Assembly (NCBI GenBank): GCA_019136335.1
Contig: JAGVUK010000062.1
Location: 1-14,913 of the forward strand
Direction: 5' to 3'
From: Methanomicrobiales archaeon
Lineage (GTDB): Archaea; Halobacteriota; Methanomicrobia; Methanomicrobiales; Methanoculleaceae
DNA: 14,913 nt
Positions 1 to 7,128 of the stretch are shown here, one piece after another. A program made the translations under genes and the position numbers. Position 1 is the stretch's first letter. Each line of letters opens with the position of its first letter. The notes beneath the pieces are model-generated. The model saw only the letters and a list, made by a program, of their open reading frames with translations, made no database searches and had not been told where the DNA came from.

Positions 1-23
1 AGAGATTCTCCAAAGCCATACAC

Positions 24-50
24 TATAAGTGGTTATACAACCAATATATA
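24..50 (+). promoter_or_regulatory. gyrBA promoter with upstream inverted repeat
   Basis: A TATA box (TATATA, 45-50) lies in an AT-rich patch and would place transcription start near 72-76. That gives a leader of about 28 nt containing the gyrB ribosome site GGAGGT at 91-96. Just upstream is a perfect inverted repeat, TATAA-GTGG-TTATA (24-37), in the position where a regulator or the BRE would bind. Assigning a regulatory role to it is inference. Confidence 0.6.
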
Positions 51-101
51 CTGTGAGTTTTGCTGCGATTCAGGACGCCGCTCGTTCAGCGGAGGTCATA
101 A

Positions 102-2072
102 ATGACTGATACCTACGATGCTTCCCACATCACGGTACTTGAGGGCTTACGGCCCGTGCGGGAACGCCCCGCCATGTACATCGGCAGCACGGAGGCCCGG
201 GGATTACACCACCTGGTCTACGAGGTTGTGGACAACGCCGTAGACGAGGCTCTTGCCGGGTTCTGCGACCTGATACAGGTCGTCATCAACCGTGACGGCT
301 CGGTCACGGTCGAAGATAACGGGCGTGGTATCCCCGTCGATATGATGCCCCAGTACGGCAAGAGCGCACTTGAGATCGTCCTCACCGTTCTTCACGCCGG
401 CGGAAAATTCGACAAAAACACCTACCAGGTCTCTGGCGGCCTGCACGGCGTCGGCGTCTCGGTCGTCAACGCCCTTGCAAGCTGGCTCGACGCGACGGTC
501 TTTCGGGACGGCAACGTCTATACGATGCAGTTCCGGCAGGGCCAGGTAGCAAAGCCGCTCACGAGCCGCCCGGAGACCGAGCACGAGATGAAGGCCCGGT
601 ACGAGGAGCGGTACGGCACCCGGCCGGGGCAGCCGCTCGACCCCGGGCGCCTCCAGGGAACCCGGATAACGTTCCAGCCCGACCGGTCGATCTTTGAGAC
701 CGTCGAGTTCGACTACGACGTGCTGGACCACCGGCTCCGCGAACTCGCATACCTCAACAGCGGCCTTACGATCGCCCTCCGGGACGACCGCACCGGCGAT
801 GCGGTCACCTACTGCTTTGAGGGCGGCATCAGGGAGTTTGTCGCCCATATCGGCGAAGGGAAGGAGAGACTGCACGACGACGTGATCTACTTCCAGAAGC
901 GCGACGCCGAGAGCATGGTCGAGGTCGAGGTGGCCCTGCAGTACAACGACTCATACGCAGAGACGGTCTACACCTACGTCAACAGCGTGAACACCCGGGA
1001 GGGCGGCACCCACCTTGAGGGGTTCCGGAGCGCCATCACGCGGGCGATCAACAACGCCGCCCGGAGAAACAACCTCTTAAAGAGCAACGACGCCCAGGTC
1101 CGGGGAGAAGATGTCAGGGAGGGGCTCGCGTCCGTCATCAGCACCCGGGTCGCCGAACCGCAGTTTGAAGGGCAGACGAAGATGCGCCTTGGGAACAGCA
1201 ACGTCCGGGGGATCGTGGACTCACTCGTCTACTCGTCGCTCACCGAGTACTTCGAGGAGCACCCAAAGACCCTCCAGGTGATCGTGGATAAGGCGATGAC
1301 GGCTGCCCGGGCGCGGGAGGCCGCCCGGAACGCACGCGAGCTCGCCCGGCGGAAGAGCACGCTCGAGACGACCGGGCTCCCCGGAAAACTCGCCGATTGC
1401 CAGGAACGGGACCCGGCAAAGAGCGAACTCTATATCGTGGAAGGGGACTCGGCAGGCGGGTCCGCAAAACAGGGGCGGGACCGGAAGTTCCAGGCGATCC
1501 TCCCCCTCCGGGGGAAGATCTTAAACGTCGAGAAGGCCTCGGAGCACAGGATCCTGAAGAACGCCGAGATCCAGGCGCTGATCTCCGCCATCGGGACCGG
1601 GGTCGGCGACAGTTTCGACGCGGAACGGGCCCGGTACCACCGGGTCATCCTGATGACCGATGCCGATGTCGACGGTGCACACATCCGGACGCTCCTCCTC
1701 ACGTTCTTCTACCGCTACATGACGGAACTCGTCGAAAACGGCTACATCTACATCGCCCAGCCCCCTCTCTACCGGGTGGCGAGGGGCAAACAGGAGCGCT
1801 ACGCCTACCGCGAGGAGGAGATGCGGACCATCACCGCCGAGATGGGCGAGAAGGGTGCCACGATCCAGCGCTACAAGGGTCTTGGTGAGATGAACGCCGG
1901 GCAGCTCTGGAGCACCACAATGGACCCGGAAAACCGGGTGCTCAAGCAGGTGCGGATCGAGGACGCCGCCTACGCAAACGACATATTCGAGAAACTGATG
2001 GGAGAGAACGTTGATGCCCGGAGAGACTTCATCCGCCGGCATGCAAAGGAGGTGAACAACCTTGATATCTGA
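102..2072 (+). CDS. gyrB: DNA gyrase subunit B (bacterial type)
   Basis: ATPase subunit of type IIA topoisomerase; with GyrA it introduces negative supercoils using ATP. The 656-residue protein has the GHKL ATPase motifs in order: EVVDNAVDEA with Glu41 and Asn45, EDNGRGIP (71-78), GGLHGVG (112-118), and the transducer QTK with Lys360. The TOPRIM domain follows, with IVEGDSAGG (catalytic Glu447) and the metal ligands Asp520, Asp522 and Asp524. It ends in the usual QRYKGLGEMN tail domain. The length matches short GyrB forms lacking the roughly 165-residue insert of E. coli GyrB. The ATG at 102 has GGAGGT five bases upstream. It is the first gene of a gyrB-gyrA operon. Gyrase in methanogens is generally regarded as an ancient acquisition from bacteria; codon use here matches the neighbours, so any transfer was not recent. 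Confidence 0.97.
   Translation: MTDTYDASHITVLEGLRPVRERPAMYIGSTEARGLHHLVYEVVDNAVDEALAGFCDLIQVVINRDGSVTVEDNGRGIPVDMMPQYGKSALEIVLTVLHAGGKFDKNTYQVSGGLHGVGVSVVNALASWLDATVFRDGNVYTMQFRQGQVAKPLTSRPETEHEMKARYEERYGTRPGQPLDPGRLQGTRITFQPDRSIFETVEFDYDVLDHRLRELAYLNSGLTIALRDDRTGDAVTYCFEGGIREFVAHIGEGKERLHDDVIYFQKRDAESMVEVEVALQYNDSYAETVYTYVNSVNTREGGTHLEGFRSAITRAINNAARRNNLLKSNDAQVRGEDVREGLASVISTRVAEPQFEGQTKMRLGNSNVRGIVDSLVYSSLTEYFEEHPKTLQVIVDKAMTAARAREAARNARELARRKSTLETTGLPGKLADCQERDPAKSELYIVEGDSAGGSAKQGRDRKFQAILPLRGKILNVEKASEHRILKNAEIQALISAIGTGVGDSFDAERARYHRVILMTDADVDGAHIRTLLLTFFYRYMTELVENGYIYIAQPPLYRVARGKQERYAYREEEMRTITAEMGEKGATIQRYKGLGEMNAGQLWSTTMDPENRVLKQVRIEDAAYANDIFEKLMGENVDARRDFIRRHAKEVNNLDI
2046..2064 (+). 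promoter_or_regulatory. gyrA ribosome site and TTG start inside gyrB
   Basis: AAGGAGGTG at 2046-2054 is an extended anti-SD match within the last codons of gyrB. It is followed after seven bases by TTG at 2062-2064. No ATG or GTG in this frame lies at a suitable distance, so TTG is the likely start. Strong SD plus weak start codon plus overlap suggests translation coupled to gyrB. Confidence 0.75.
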
Positions 2073-4497
2073 TCGGGTCGGGGTCGTCCCGGTCAACATC
2101 GAGGAGGAGATGAAGTCATGCTACATCGACTACGCGATGAGCGTGATCATCGGCCGCGCCATCCCCGACGCAAGAGACGGGTTAAAACCGGTCCATCGCC
2201 GCACCCTGTATGCCATGTGGGAGATGGGCAACACGAGCGACAAGCCCTACAAGAAGAGCGCCCGTGTTGTCGGAGACGTGATGGGTAAGTACCACCCTCA
2301 CGGCGATTCGGCCATCTACGATACGCTGGTGAAGATGGCGCAGCCCTTCTCCTACCGCTATACCCTGGTGGACGGCCAGGGGAACTTCGGGTCGATCGAC
2401 GGGGATTCCGCTGCCGCCATGCGGTACACGGAGGCCCGGCTCACGAAGGTTTCAGAGGAGCTCCTGACGGATATCGACAAGGAGACCGTCGACTTCGTCC
2501 CGAACTTCGACGAGTCGCTCAAGGAGCCCGACGTCCTCCCGGCACGGGTTCCTAACCTCCTCGTGAACGGGTCGAGCGGGATTGCGGTCGGCATGGCGAC
2601 GAACATGCCGCCCCACAACCTCCGCGAGGTCTGCGAGGCGACATGCCGCGTCATCGATGATGCGGGTGTATCCACCGAAGAGTTGATGCGGATCATGCCC
2701 GGCCCGGACTTCCCGACGGGCGGGATCATCATGGGCACCGAAGGGGTCCGGGATGCCTACCTCACCGGGCGCGGGAAGTGCGTGGTCAGGGGGATCGCGG
2801 AGATCGAGGAGGAAGGCCGGACACCGCAGATCATCATCACCGAGATCCCCTTCCAGGTGAACAAGGCGCGCCTGATCGAGCATATCGCCTCCCTCGTCCG
2901 CGACAAAAGGGTCGAGGGGATCAGCGATATCCGCGACGAGTCGGACCGGGACGGCATGCGGGTCGTGATCGACCTCAAGAAGGGCGTCGCGCCCCAGGTG
3001 GTGTTGAACTACCTCTACAAGCACACGGCGCTCGAGTCCTCCTTCGGCATCATCAACCTCGCGATCGTCGACCGCCAGCCCCGCACCCTGAACCTCAAGG
3101 AGCTCATCCACGAGTTCCTGAAGCACCGGGTGGACGTGGTCCGGCGGCGGAGCGAGTTCGATCTCAGGAAGACCGAAGAGCGGATGCACATCCTCCGCGG
3201 CCTCCTCATCGCGCTCGATAACATCGACGCCGTCGTCGCCACCATCCGGGCGTCCGGGACGACGGAGGAGGCACAGACGGCGCTGGTGGCGAAGTTTGCG
3301 CTGGACGAGGTGCAGGCGGACGCGATCTTGAAGATGCAGCTCCGGAGGCTTGCGGCGCTCGAACAGCAGAAGATCCTCGACGAGCGCGACGCTCTTGCAA
3401 AGGAGATCGAGCGGCTCACCGCGATCCTCGCAAGCGAGGCGAGCATCCTTGCCGAGATCAAGAAGGAGCTCGCCGATATCAGCGCCCGGTACGGCGATGA
3501 GCGGAGGACCCGGATCGGGTATGCCGCCGAGGCGTTCGAGAAGGAGGACCTCATCGAGGATAAACCGATGCTGGTCTCGCTCACCTCCTCTAACTACATA
3601 AAGAGGATCGACCTTGACACCTACCGGAACCAGCGGCGCGGGGGGCGCGGGGTCATCGGCATGGCGACCAAAGACGACGACGGCGTCGAGAACGTCTTCG
3701 TCGCAAACATGCACGACTGCCTCCTCTGCTTCACCGACAAGGGAAGGGTCTACTGGCTGAAGGTCTACGACCTCCCCGAGGGGCAGCGGACCGGCAAGGG
3801 CAAGGCCCTCGTCAACCTCCTAAACCTCGACGGCGAGGAGCGCGTGACCGCGGTGATCCCGGTCAGGGAGTTTGATTCCGACCACTTCCTCTTCTTTGCG
3901 ACGAGAGGCGGGACGGTTGCGAAGATGGCGCTCGATGAGTTCTCGCGGCCCCGGCAGACCGGGATCAACGCCATCAACCTCCGCGACGACGACGAGCTGG
4001 TGGACGTGAAGGCAACCGACGGGGACCGGGAGCTGATCCTGACGACGAGGTTCGGGCAGAGCCTCCGGTTCCACGAGGAGGCCGTCCGCCCGGTTCGCCG
4101 GAACGCCATGGGCGTGCGGGGGATCCGGCTCCGCCACGGCGACGCCCTGCAGGCGATATCCGTGGTCGAGAACGACCATCTCCTCACCATCACGGAGCAG
4201 GGGTTCGGGAAGCGGACGGAGTTTGATGAGTTCCGCGGCCACGGCAGGGGCACGATGGGCGTCCGGAACATCGTCGCCGACGCCCGGGGAGGATTGGTCA
4301 TCGGGTCGATGGCGGTCTCCGACGACGACGAGATCATCGTGATGAGCGCGTCCGGCATCGTGATCCGGACGAAGGTCTCGGAGATCTCGATCCAGAAGCG
4401 GGGCACCCGCGGTGTCCGCGTCATGAAGCTCGACGAGGGCGACCGCGTTATCGGGTTTACGATCCTCGATTCGGGGGAGGACGGGGAAGAGGAGTGA
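2062..4497 (+). CDS. gyrA: DNA gyrase subunit A
   Basis: DNA breakage-reunion subunit of gyrase, forming the A2B2 enzyme with GyrB. The 811-residue protein opens with the GyrA N-terminal signature (YIDYAMSVIIGRAIPDARDG). The catalytic tyrosine is Tyr122 in MRYTEARL, the same number as in E. coli. The quinolone-determining stretch HPHGDSAIYD (78-87) keeps Ser83 and Asp87. The GyrA box QRRGGRG at 524-530 is intact and marks a true gyrase rather than topoisomerase IV; it leads into the C-terminal beta-pinwheel that wraps DNA. The chain ends in a short acidic tail (EDGEEE). The gene starts at TTG 2062 and overlaps gyrB by 11 bp in a different frame. No clear hairpin terminator follows. Confidence 0.97.
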   Translation: MISDRVGVVPVNIEEEMKSCYIDYAMSVIIGRAIPDARDGLKPVHRRTLYAMWEMGNTSDKPYKKSARVVGDVMGKYHPHGDSAIYDTLVKMAQPFSYRYTLVDGQGNFGSIDGDSAAAMRYTEARLTKVSEELLTDIDKETVDFVPNFDESLKEPDVLPARVPNLLVNGSSGIAVGMATNMPPHNLREVCEATCRVIDDAGVSTEELMRIMPGPDFPTGGIIMGTEGVRDAYLTGRGKCVVRGIAEIEEEGRTPQIIITEIPFQVNKARLIEHIASLVRDKRVEGISDIRDESDRDGMRVVIDLKKGVAPQVVLNYLYKHTALESSFGIINLAIVDRQPRTLNLKELIHEFLKHRVDVVRRRSEFDLRKTEERMHILRGLLIALDNIDAVVATIRASGTTEEAQTALVAKFALDEVQADAILKMQLRRLAALEQQKILDERDALAKEIERLTAILASEASILAEIKKELADISARYGDERRTRIGYAAEAFEKEDLIEDKPMLVSLTSSNYIKRIDLDTYRNQRRGGRGVIGMATKDDDGVENVFVANMHDCLLCFTDKGRVYWLKVYDLPEGQRTGKGKALVNLLNLDGEERVTAVIPVREFDSDHFLFFATRGGTVAKMALDEFSRPRQTGINAINLRDDDELVDVKATDGDRELILTTRFGQSLRFHEEAVRPVRRNAMGVRGIRLRHGDALQAISVVENDHLLTITEQGFGKRTEFDEFRGHGRGTMGVRNIVADARGGLVIGSMAVSDDDEIIVMSASGIVIRTKVSEISIQKRGTRGVRVMKLDEGDRVIGFTILDSGEDGEEE

Positions 4498-4545
4498 GAA
4501 CTCCTCTTTCCTGCGCAAAGCCCGCGCCCTTCCCTCAAGTGCAAC

Positions 4546-4683
4546 GATTCTCAATGGCCGGTACCCCCTGCAGGCGGCAACGTCCCGGGCGCCCCTGCCA
4601 GCAAGATCATCGCGCTGTTTGCGACGCCTGCGGCCTTCTTCGGGCTGGCGTGGGCCAGGTTCATGCAAAAGGAGATCGGGTGA
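4546..4683 (+). pseudogene. C-terminal remnant of an unidentified protein
   Basis: One frame reads through ...AGGNVPGAPASKIIAL and FATPAAFFGLAWARFMQKEIG to a TGA at 4681-4683. From about 4573 almost every codon ends in G or C, as in the window's real genes, and the peptide holds a hydrophobic helix-like stretch followed by a charged tail. No start codon with a ribosome site precedes it, and the frame upstream loses both codon bias and protein character. This looks like the 3' end of a decayed gene, possibly for a membrane protein. I do not recognise the family. It could still be a chance frame in GC-rich spacer. Confidence 0.35.
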
Positions 4684-4977
4684 CCGGGGTCCTCTCATGG
4701 CCGGGGAAGCCGGGCATGGCGCTCATGATGTTGCCGGACTGACGGCGGTCTCGCATTTCAGGTCCTGAGGGGCTCCTGACACCCTCCCGGGGACCGCCAG
4801 GGCCGCCACCTTCCGCCGGATCGTTCGCAAAGTCGGAGAAGAGACCCGGCAGATCGGGTGCCTCTCAAATGCCCGCCGCGGGAGGAGAGAGCCGCGCGGC
4901 CCTGCTACCGGCCCATGCATCGAGGGTCCACCGCCTTCATCCGCGGGTGTGAGGCGGATTGCCAGCCGCTCGCGTTG
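4684..4977. other. Gene-free spacer
   Basis: GC-rich spacer between the possible remnant and the inverted repeat at 4978. Open frames here, including one reading minus-strand 4723-5007, are rich in Arg/Pro/Ser, lack ribosome sites and resemble no protein I know. A short inverted repeat ACCCG/CGGGT occurs near 4844-4860. I see nothing else supportable. Confidence 0.5.
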
Positions 4978-5024
4978 ATGCGAAGACCACAAAGGTGAGC
5001 GTAGCAATCAAACGGTCTTCGCGT
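4978..5024. repeat. Imperfect inverted repeat, MITE- or hairpin-like
   Basis: GCGAAGACC (4980-4988) is matched by GGTCTTCGC (5014-5022), a perfect 9-bp inverted repeat around a 25-nt spacer. It extends two more pairs if a G-T pair is allowed. The spacer is less GC-rich than its surroundings. It sits in a gene-free stretch between gyrA and a small convergent gene. It could be a miniature palindromic element or an RNA hairpin; copy number elsewhere in the genome is unknown. Confidence 0.5.
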
Positions 5025-5142
5025 GAATCGTCGTTTGCGTGTAGTACCCCGGATGCCGTGGAGCACTCCGGGCTGAGGGGGGCGATGCCCGGGAAGGCAC
5101 CGTCCTCATGCTCCGGTCCCTCTGAGATACCCCGTCCCGTGA

Positions 5143-5164
5143 ACCCCTCAGGCGCCGGAGGGGT
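5143..5164 (-). terminator. Hairpin at the 3' end of the 71-residue gene
   Basis: ACCCCTC (5143-5149) and GAGGGGT (5158-5164) form a perfect 7-bp stem with an 8-nt loop that itself contains the palindrome GGCGCC. It touches the TGA stop (5164-5166) of the minus-strand gene. There is no following T-run, so RNA 3'-end stabilisation is as likely as termination. Confidence 0.45.
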
Positions 5165-5379
5165 CAGAACGTCGGTTTCCTGAAGTACCTGAGCGCCGCG
5201 GGCCTGTGCCGCTCAAGTTCCTTGAAGAAATAATCTGCAAGCTCGGGGTCGGAGTCGTAGATCGCCTGCTGCATGGTGCGCATCAGCCACCCGCGGACCT
5301 CCTGACCGGCATCAAGCGTATTCATCACGACGACGACTGCCTCGTCCACATCCTTCCTGTCATTCCAGCGATAAACCAT
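5164..5379 (-). CDS. Small conserved-looking hypothetical protein, 71 aa
   Basis: The start is placed at ATG 5377-5379 (MVYRWNDRKDVDEAVVVV). GGAGA (5388-5392) lies eight bases upstream and a TTTATA box (5416-5421) about 26 nt before the expected transcription start. The frame stays open further upstream, but that part is Pro/Gly/Arg-rich, lies beyond the TATA box and enters a repeat, so it is not counted. The 71-residue product is charged and soluble, with predicted helices (QEVRGWLMRTMQQAI, DPELADYFFKELERH), no membrane segment and no cysteines. I do not recognise a family. Good promoter, ribosome site, terminal hairpin and sensible composition support a real gene. Confidence 0.7.
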   Translation of the reverse strand: MVYRWNDRKDVDEAVVVVMNTLDAGQEVRGWLMRTMQQAIYDSDPELADYFFKELERHRPAALRYFRKPTF

Positions 5380-5413
5380 ACCTACTGTCTCCGGGGAGGA
5401 AATACCCGCCTCA

Positions 5414-5423
5414 CCTATAAAGC
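5414..5423 (-). promoter_or_regulatory. TATA box of the 71-residue gene
   Basis: On the minus strand the sequence reads CTTTATAGG, with TTTATA at 5416-5421. Transcription would begin near 5392-5395, giving a short leader that just contains the GGAGA ribosome site before ATG 5379. Confidence 0.5.
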
Positions 5424-5539
5424 GTTTGCGGGCATCCCGCCCCGGGCAGCCTCTGCGTATGCAGAACCGTCCCCGAGAGGCCGGCTGCAGGCACGGCGGG
5501 GTTCCCGGAGGGGGCAGAGGAGTGCAGAGGTAGCCCGGA

Positions 5540-5790
5540 TCCTGTTCTTCCCCGGCCCTGTCCCCGGACACGGGACCGTGGTGGCTCTTTGCCCACGGGG
5601 AGGGGGAGAACCTCTCCCCGCGGGTGGGTGCCCGTACGTTCCTCGCCGGCAGCCACCACCCCTCCCGAGCCTCCGGCGCTCCTCCCCCGCCCCTTCCCCG
5701 GGGCAGGGGCAGTGCGTGGCGATACTCGATGGAAAGCCATGTCCGGGAGGGAGCAGCGCTGATGCCGGCGTTTCCCCAGGAGCGGGAAGT
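5540..5790 (+). repeat. Dispersed structured repeat, copy A
   Basis: A GC-rich block of about 250 bp that recurs at 14661-14913 (copy C) and in part at 14519-14660 (copy B). Shared landmarks with copy C, in order: TTC-TCCCCGG, GGACCGTGGTGG, CCACGGGG, GTTCCTC-CCGGCA, CTCCTCCCCC, a 19-nt exact match GGGGCAGTGCGTGGCGATA at about 5706-5724, GGAAGCC, GGGAGCAG-GCTGA and CGGTTTCC-type ends. Three hairpins can be drawn: CCGTGG/CCACGG (5576-5581 with 5593-5598), GGGGAGA/TCTCCCC (5603-5609 with 5613-5619) and GCCCC/GGGGC (5689-5693 with 5700-5704). No convincing reading frame runs through it. Its right end abuts the promoter of the yjbQ-like gene. Confidence 0.8.
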
Positions 5791-5836
5791 TTATACGTGC
5801 GCGAAGGACAACCACGGAATGTCAACGAGGTGATCA
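5789..5836 (+). promoter_or_regulatory. Promoter and ribosome site of the YjbQ-family gene
   Basis: TTTATAC at 5790-5796 follows directly on the end of repeat copy A and predicts transcription start near 5818-5822. The short leader carries GAGGTGATCA (5827-5836), a near-perfect anti-SD match, six bases before ATG 5841 when measured from GAGGTGAT. A five-triplet open frame (ATG TCA ACG AGG TGA, 5819-5833) overlaps the ribosome site; it is probably accidental. Confidence 0.6.
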
Positions 5837-5840
5837 CACG

Positions 5841-6254
5841 ATGTTCCGTACAACGATCGAGGTAGAGACGCACGGGGAGGGGGAGATCGTCGACCTCACG
5901 CCCCGGGTACAGCAGGCGGTCGGCGAGAGCGGCGTGCGGGAGGGGCTTGCAACCGTCTTCGTCGCAGGCTCGACCGCCGCCGTCACCACCATCGAGTACG
6001 AGCCCGGCGTGCTCTCGGACCTTTCCCGGGCGCTCGCGGTCATCGCCCCGGCCGGTATCCCCTACGCGCACGACGCGGCATGGGGGGACGGCAACGGCCG
6101 GTCCCACGTCAGGGCGGCGATCGTCGGGCCGTCGCTCTCCGTCCCGGTCATCGGGGGCAGGCTCGCGTGCGGCACCTGGCAGCAGATCGTCCTCCTCGAA
6201 CTGGACGTGCGCTCGAGCCGTCACCGGACGGTCTACGTCACCGTCCTCGGATGA
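5841..6254 (+). CDS. yjbQ: YjbQ/UPF0047 family protein (secondary thiamine-phosphate synthase enzyme)
   Basis: Small single-domain cytosolic protein of 137 residues, the usual family size. Family landmarks are present in order: GLATVFVAGSTAAVTTIEYE (35-54), HDAAWGDGNGRSHVRAA with His77, Asp83, Asn85 and His89 (77-93), GPSLSVPVIGGRL (96-108) and GTWQQIVLLELD (111-122), ending in VYVTVLG. Members form trimers, and some were shown to have weak thiamine-phosphate synthase activity, hence the database name; the true physiological substrate is not settled. It is a single-gene unit with its own TATA box and strong ribosome site. Confidence 0.9.
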   Translation: MFRTTIEVETHGEGEIVDLTPRVQQAVGESGVREGLATVFVAGSTAAVTTIEYEPGVLSDLSRALAVIAPAGIPYAHDAAWGDGNGRSHVRAAIVGPSLSVPVIGGRLACGTWQQIVLLELDVRSSRHRTVYVTVLG

Positions 6255-6396
6255 ACGCCGCAAAAAGGAGAGAGTTACGGCCCCGGGCTGCAGGAAGACG
6301 CACGGCAGGCAGAGTGATACGGCTGCGTTTGCAACCCAAATAGGAGTATCGCTCTACCCTGGTCCTGCCGGAGTCGTTTCGAGAAGAATGAGCAGT

Positions 6397-6660
6397 TTAA
6401 TCGAGGGGCACCGTTTCCAGTTGCGATACCAGTTCCCAGATGCGGGTCCGTGCGTGGACCGGCATGTTCGGGTCGTTGCTGATCTCGTCGATCATCGAGA
6501 TTGCAGTTGCGGCGCGGAGGCCGATACTCCGGGAATCATCCAGGAGGACCGTTTTCGTCTCATCTGCGACCCGCCGGATATTGCGTGGAATGGTGGAATC
6601 CTCGCTGATATTCTGCAACATCTGGATGCAGATTCGTATTGTTTCGTCTGGACTTGCCAT
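6397..6660 (-). CDS. UPF0147 family protein
   Basis: An 87-residue, mostly helical protein matching the archaeal UPF0147 family in length and in its conserved blocks: EDSTIPRNIRRVADE (20-34) and SNDPNMPVHARTRIWELVSQ (61-80). The function of the family is unknown; it is widespread in euryarchaea and has no membrane segment or cysteine cluster. The start at ATG 6658-6660 has GAGGGG (6669-6674) upstream. It is divergent from the zinc-protein gene at 6727 across a 66-bp gap. The 142 bp between its end and the YjbQ-family gene contains no gene I can support. Confidence 0.9.
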   Translation of the reverse strand: MASPDETIRICIQMLQNISEDSTIPRNIRRVADETKTVLLDDSRSIGLRAATAISMIDEISNDPNMPVHARTRIWELVSQLETVPLD

Positions 6661-6693
6661 TAGAATTACCCCTCTATTATTAATGGCATCCAG

Positions 6694-6704
6694 ACATATA
6701 TAGG
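6694..6704. promoter_or_regulatory. Single symmetric TATA box between two divergent genes
   Basis: ATATATA at 6696-6702 is the only good TATA box in the 66-bp gap between the UPF0147 gene (start 6660) and the ZNRD2-like gene (start 6727). It reads almost equally well on both strands. Distances predict starts near 6673 (minus) and 6725 (plus), so the plus transcript would be nearly leaderless. An AT-rich run at 6675-6684 is too close to the minus start to be its TATA box. Confidence 0.5.
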
Positions 6705-6726
6705 TTGATTAAGGGAGTTCGACAAA

Positions 6727-7128
6727 ATGACGGCAGATAAGGCTGACGAAGTCATGGCCGAGTATCTCCTGAAGGGAGGAAAGATGCTTGCGAAATCCTG
6801 TAAGGTCTGCGGGTACCCCCTCTTTGAATACAGGGGAGAGACCCGGTGCGTCATCTGCCCGCTCGCGGAACCGGAAGGTCCTCTTCCCGGGCCTGAGCCG
6901 GCCGGACAGGCCGCCCCCGGACCGGTAGCCGCACCGGTAGCCGCACCGGTAGCCGCACCGGCAGCGGTCTCCCGGGAGCCGCCGGGCCCGGTCGCCGCGG
7001 AGATCGAGCGGACGATCGTCCATCTCTGCGAGCGCGTCAGGGGCGAAGAGAGGGCCAGCGAGTGCCTGACCCTGATGAAGGCGGTGGACCGGGGGGCGAG
7101 AGCGCTCGCAAGACTGGATCAGCGGTAA
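6727..7128 (+). CDS. ZNRD2/SSSCA1-family zinc-ribbon protein
   Basis: 133 residues. The N-terminal part LLKGGKMLAKSCKVCGYPLF...GETRCVICPL carries four zinc ligands, Cys25, Cys28, Cys41 and Cys44, in the spacing of the Sjogren's syndrome/scleroderma autoantigen 1 (ZNRD2) family. A flexible Pro/Ala linker (about 48-88) follows, including three exact copies of a 12-bp unit. A charged helical C-terminus (AAEIERTIVHLCERVRGEER) completes it. The molecular role in archaea is unknown; zinc binding is inferred from the cysteines. ATG 6727 has GGGAG nine bases upstream. Its 3' end overlaps the end of hef by 10 bp, tail to tail. Confidence 0.85.
   Translation: MTADKADEVMAEYLLKGGKMLAKSCKVCGYPLFEYRGETRCVICPLAEPEGPLPGPEPAGQAAPGPVAAPVAAPVAAPAAVSREPPGPVAAEIERTIVHLCERVRGEERASECLTLMKAVDRGARALARLDQR
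6922..6957 (+). repeat. 12-bp tandem repeat in a coding linker
   Basis: Three perfect copies of CCGGTAGCCGCA encode Pro-Val-Ala-Ala repeats, followed by a degenerate fourth (CCGGCAGCGGTC). They lie in the flexible linker of the ZNRD2-like protein and keep the reading frame, so copy number can vary without breaking the gene. Confidence 0.9.

Noticed and set aside
2452..3714. 420-codon open frame on the minus strand
   Set aside because: Antisense mirror of gyrA with biased, repetitive composition and no ribosome site or promoter.
4494..4742. 82-codon open frame after gyrA
   Set aside because: Cys/Arg/Pro-rich peptide without ribosome site; a different frame over the same DNA has the better codon bias and is listed as a possible remnant.
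5819..5833. Four-residue upstream open frame overlapping the YjbQ-family ribosome site
   Set aside because: It arises from the GAGGTGA ribosome-site sequence supplying the stop; no sign of a regulatory leader peptide.
5415..6263. 282-codon open frame on the minus strand
   Set aside because: Runs through the antisense of the YjbQ-family gene and into repeat copy A; no start signals, and the peptide is Arg/Gly/Pro-rich.
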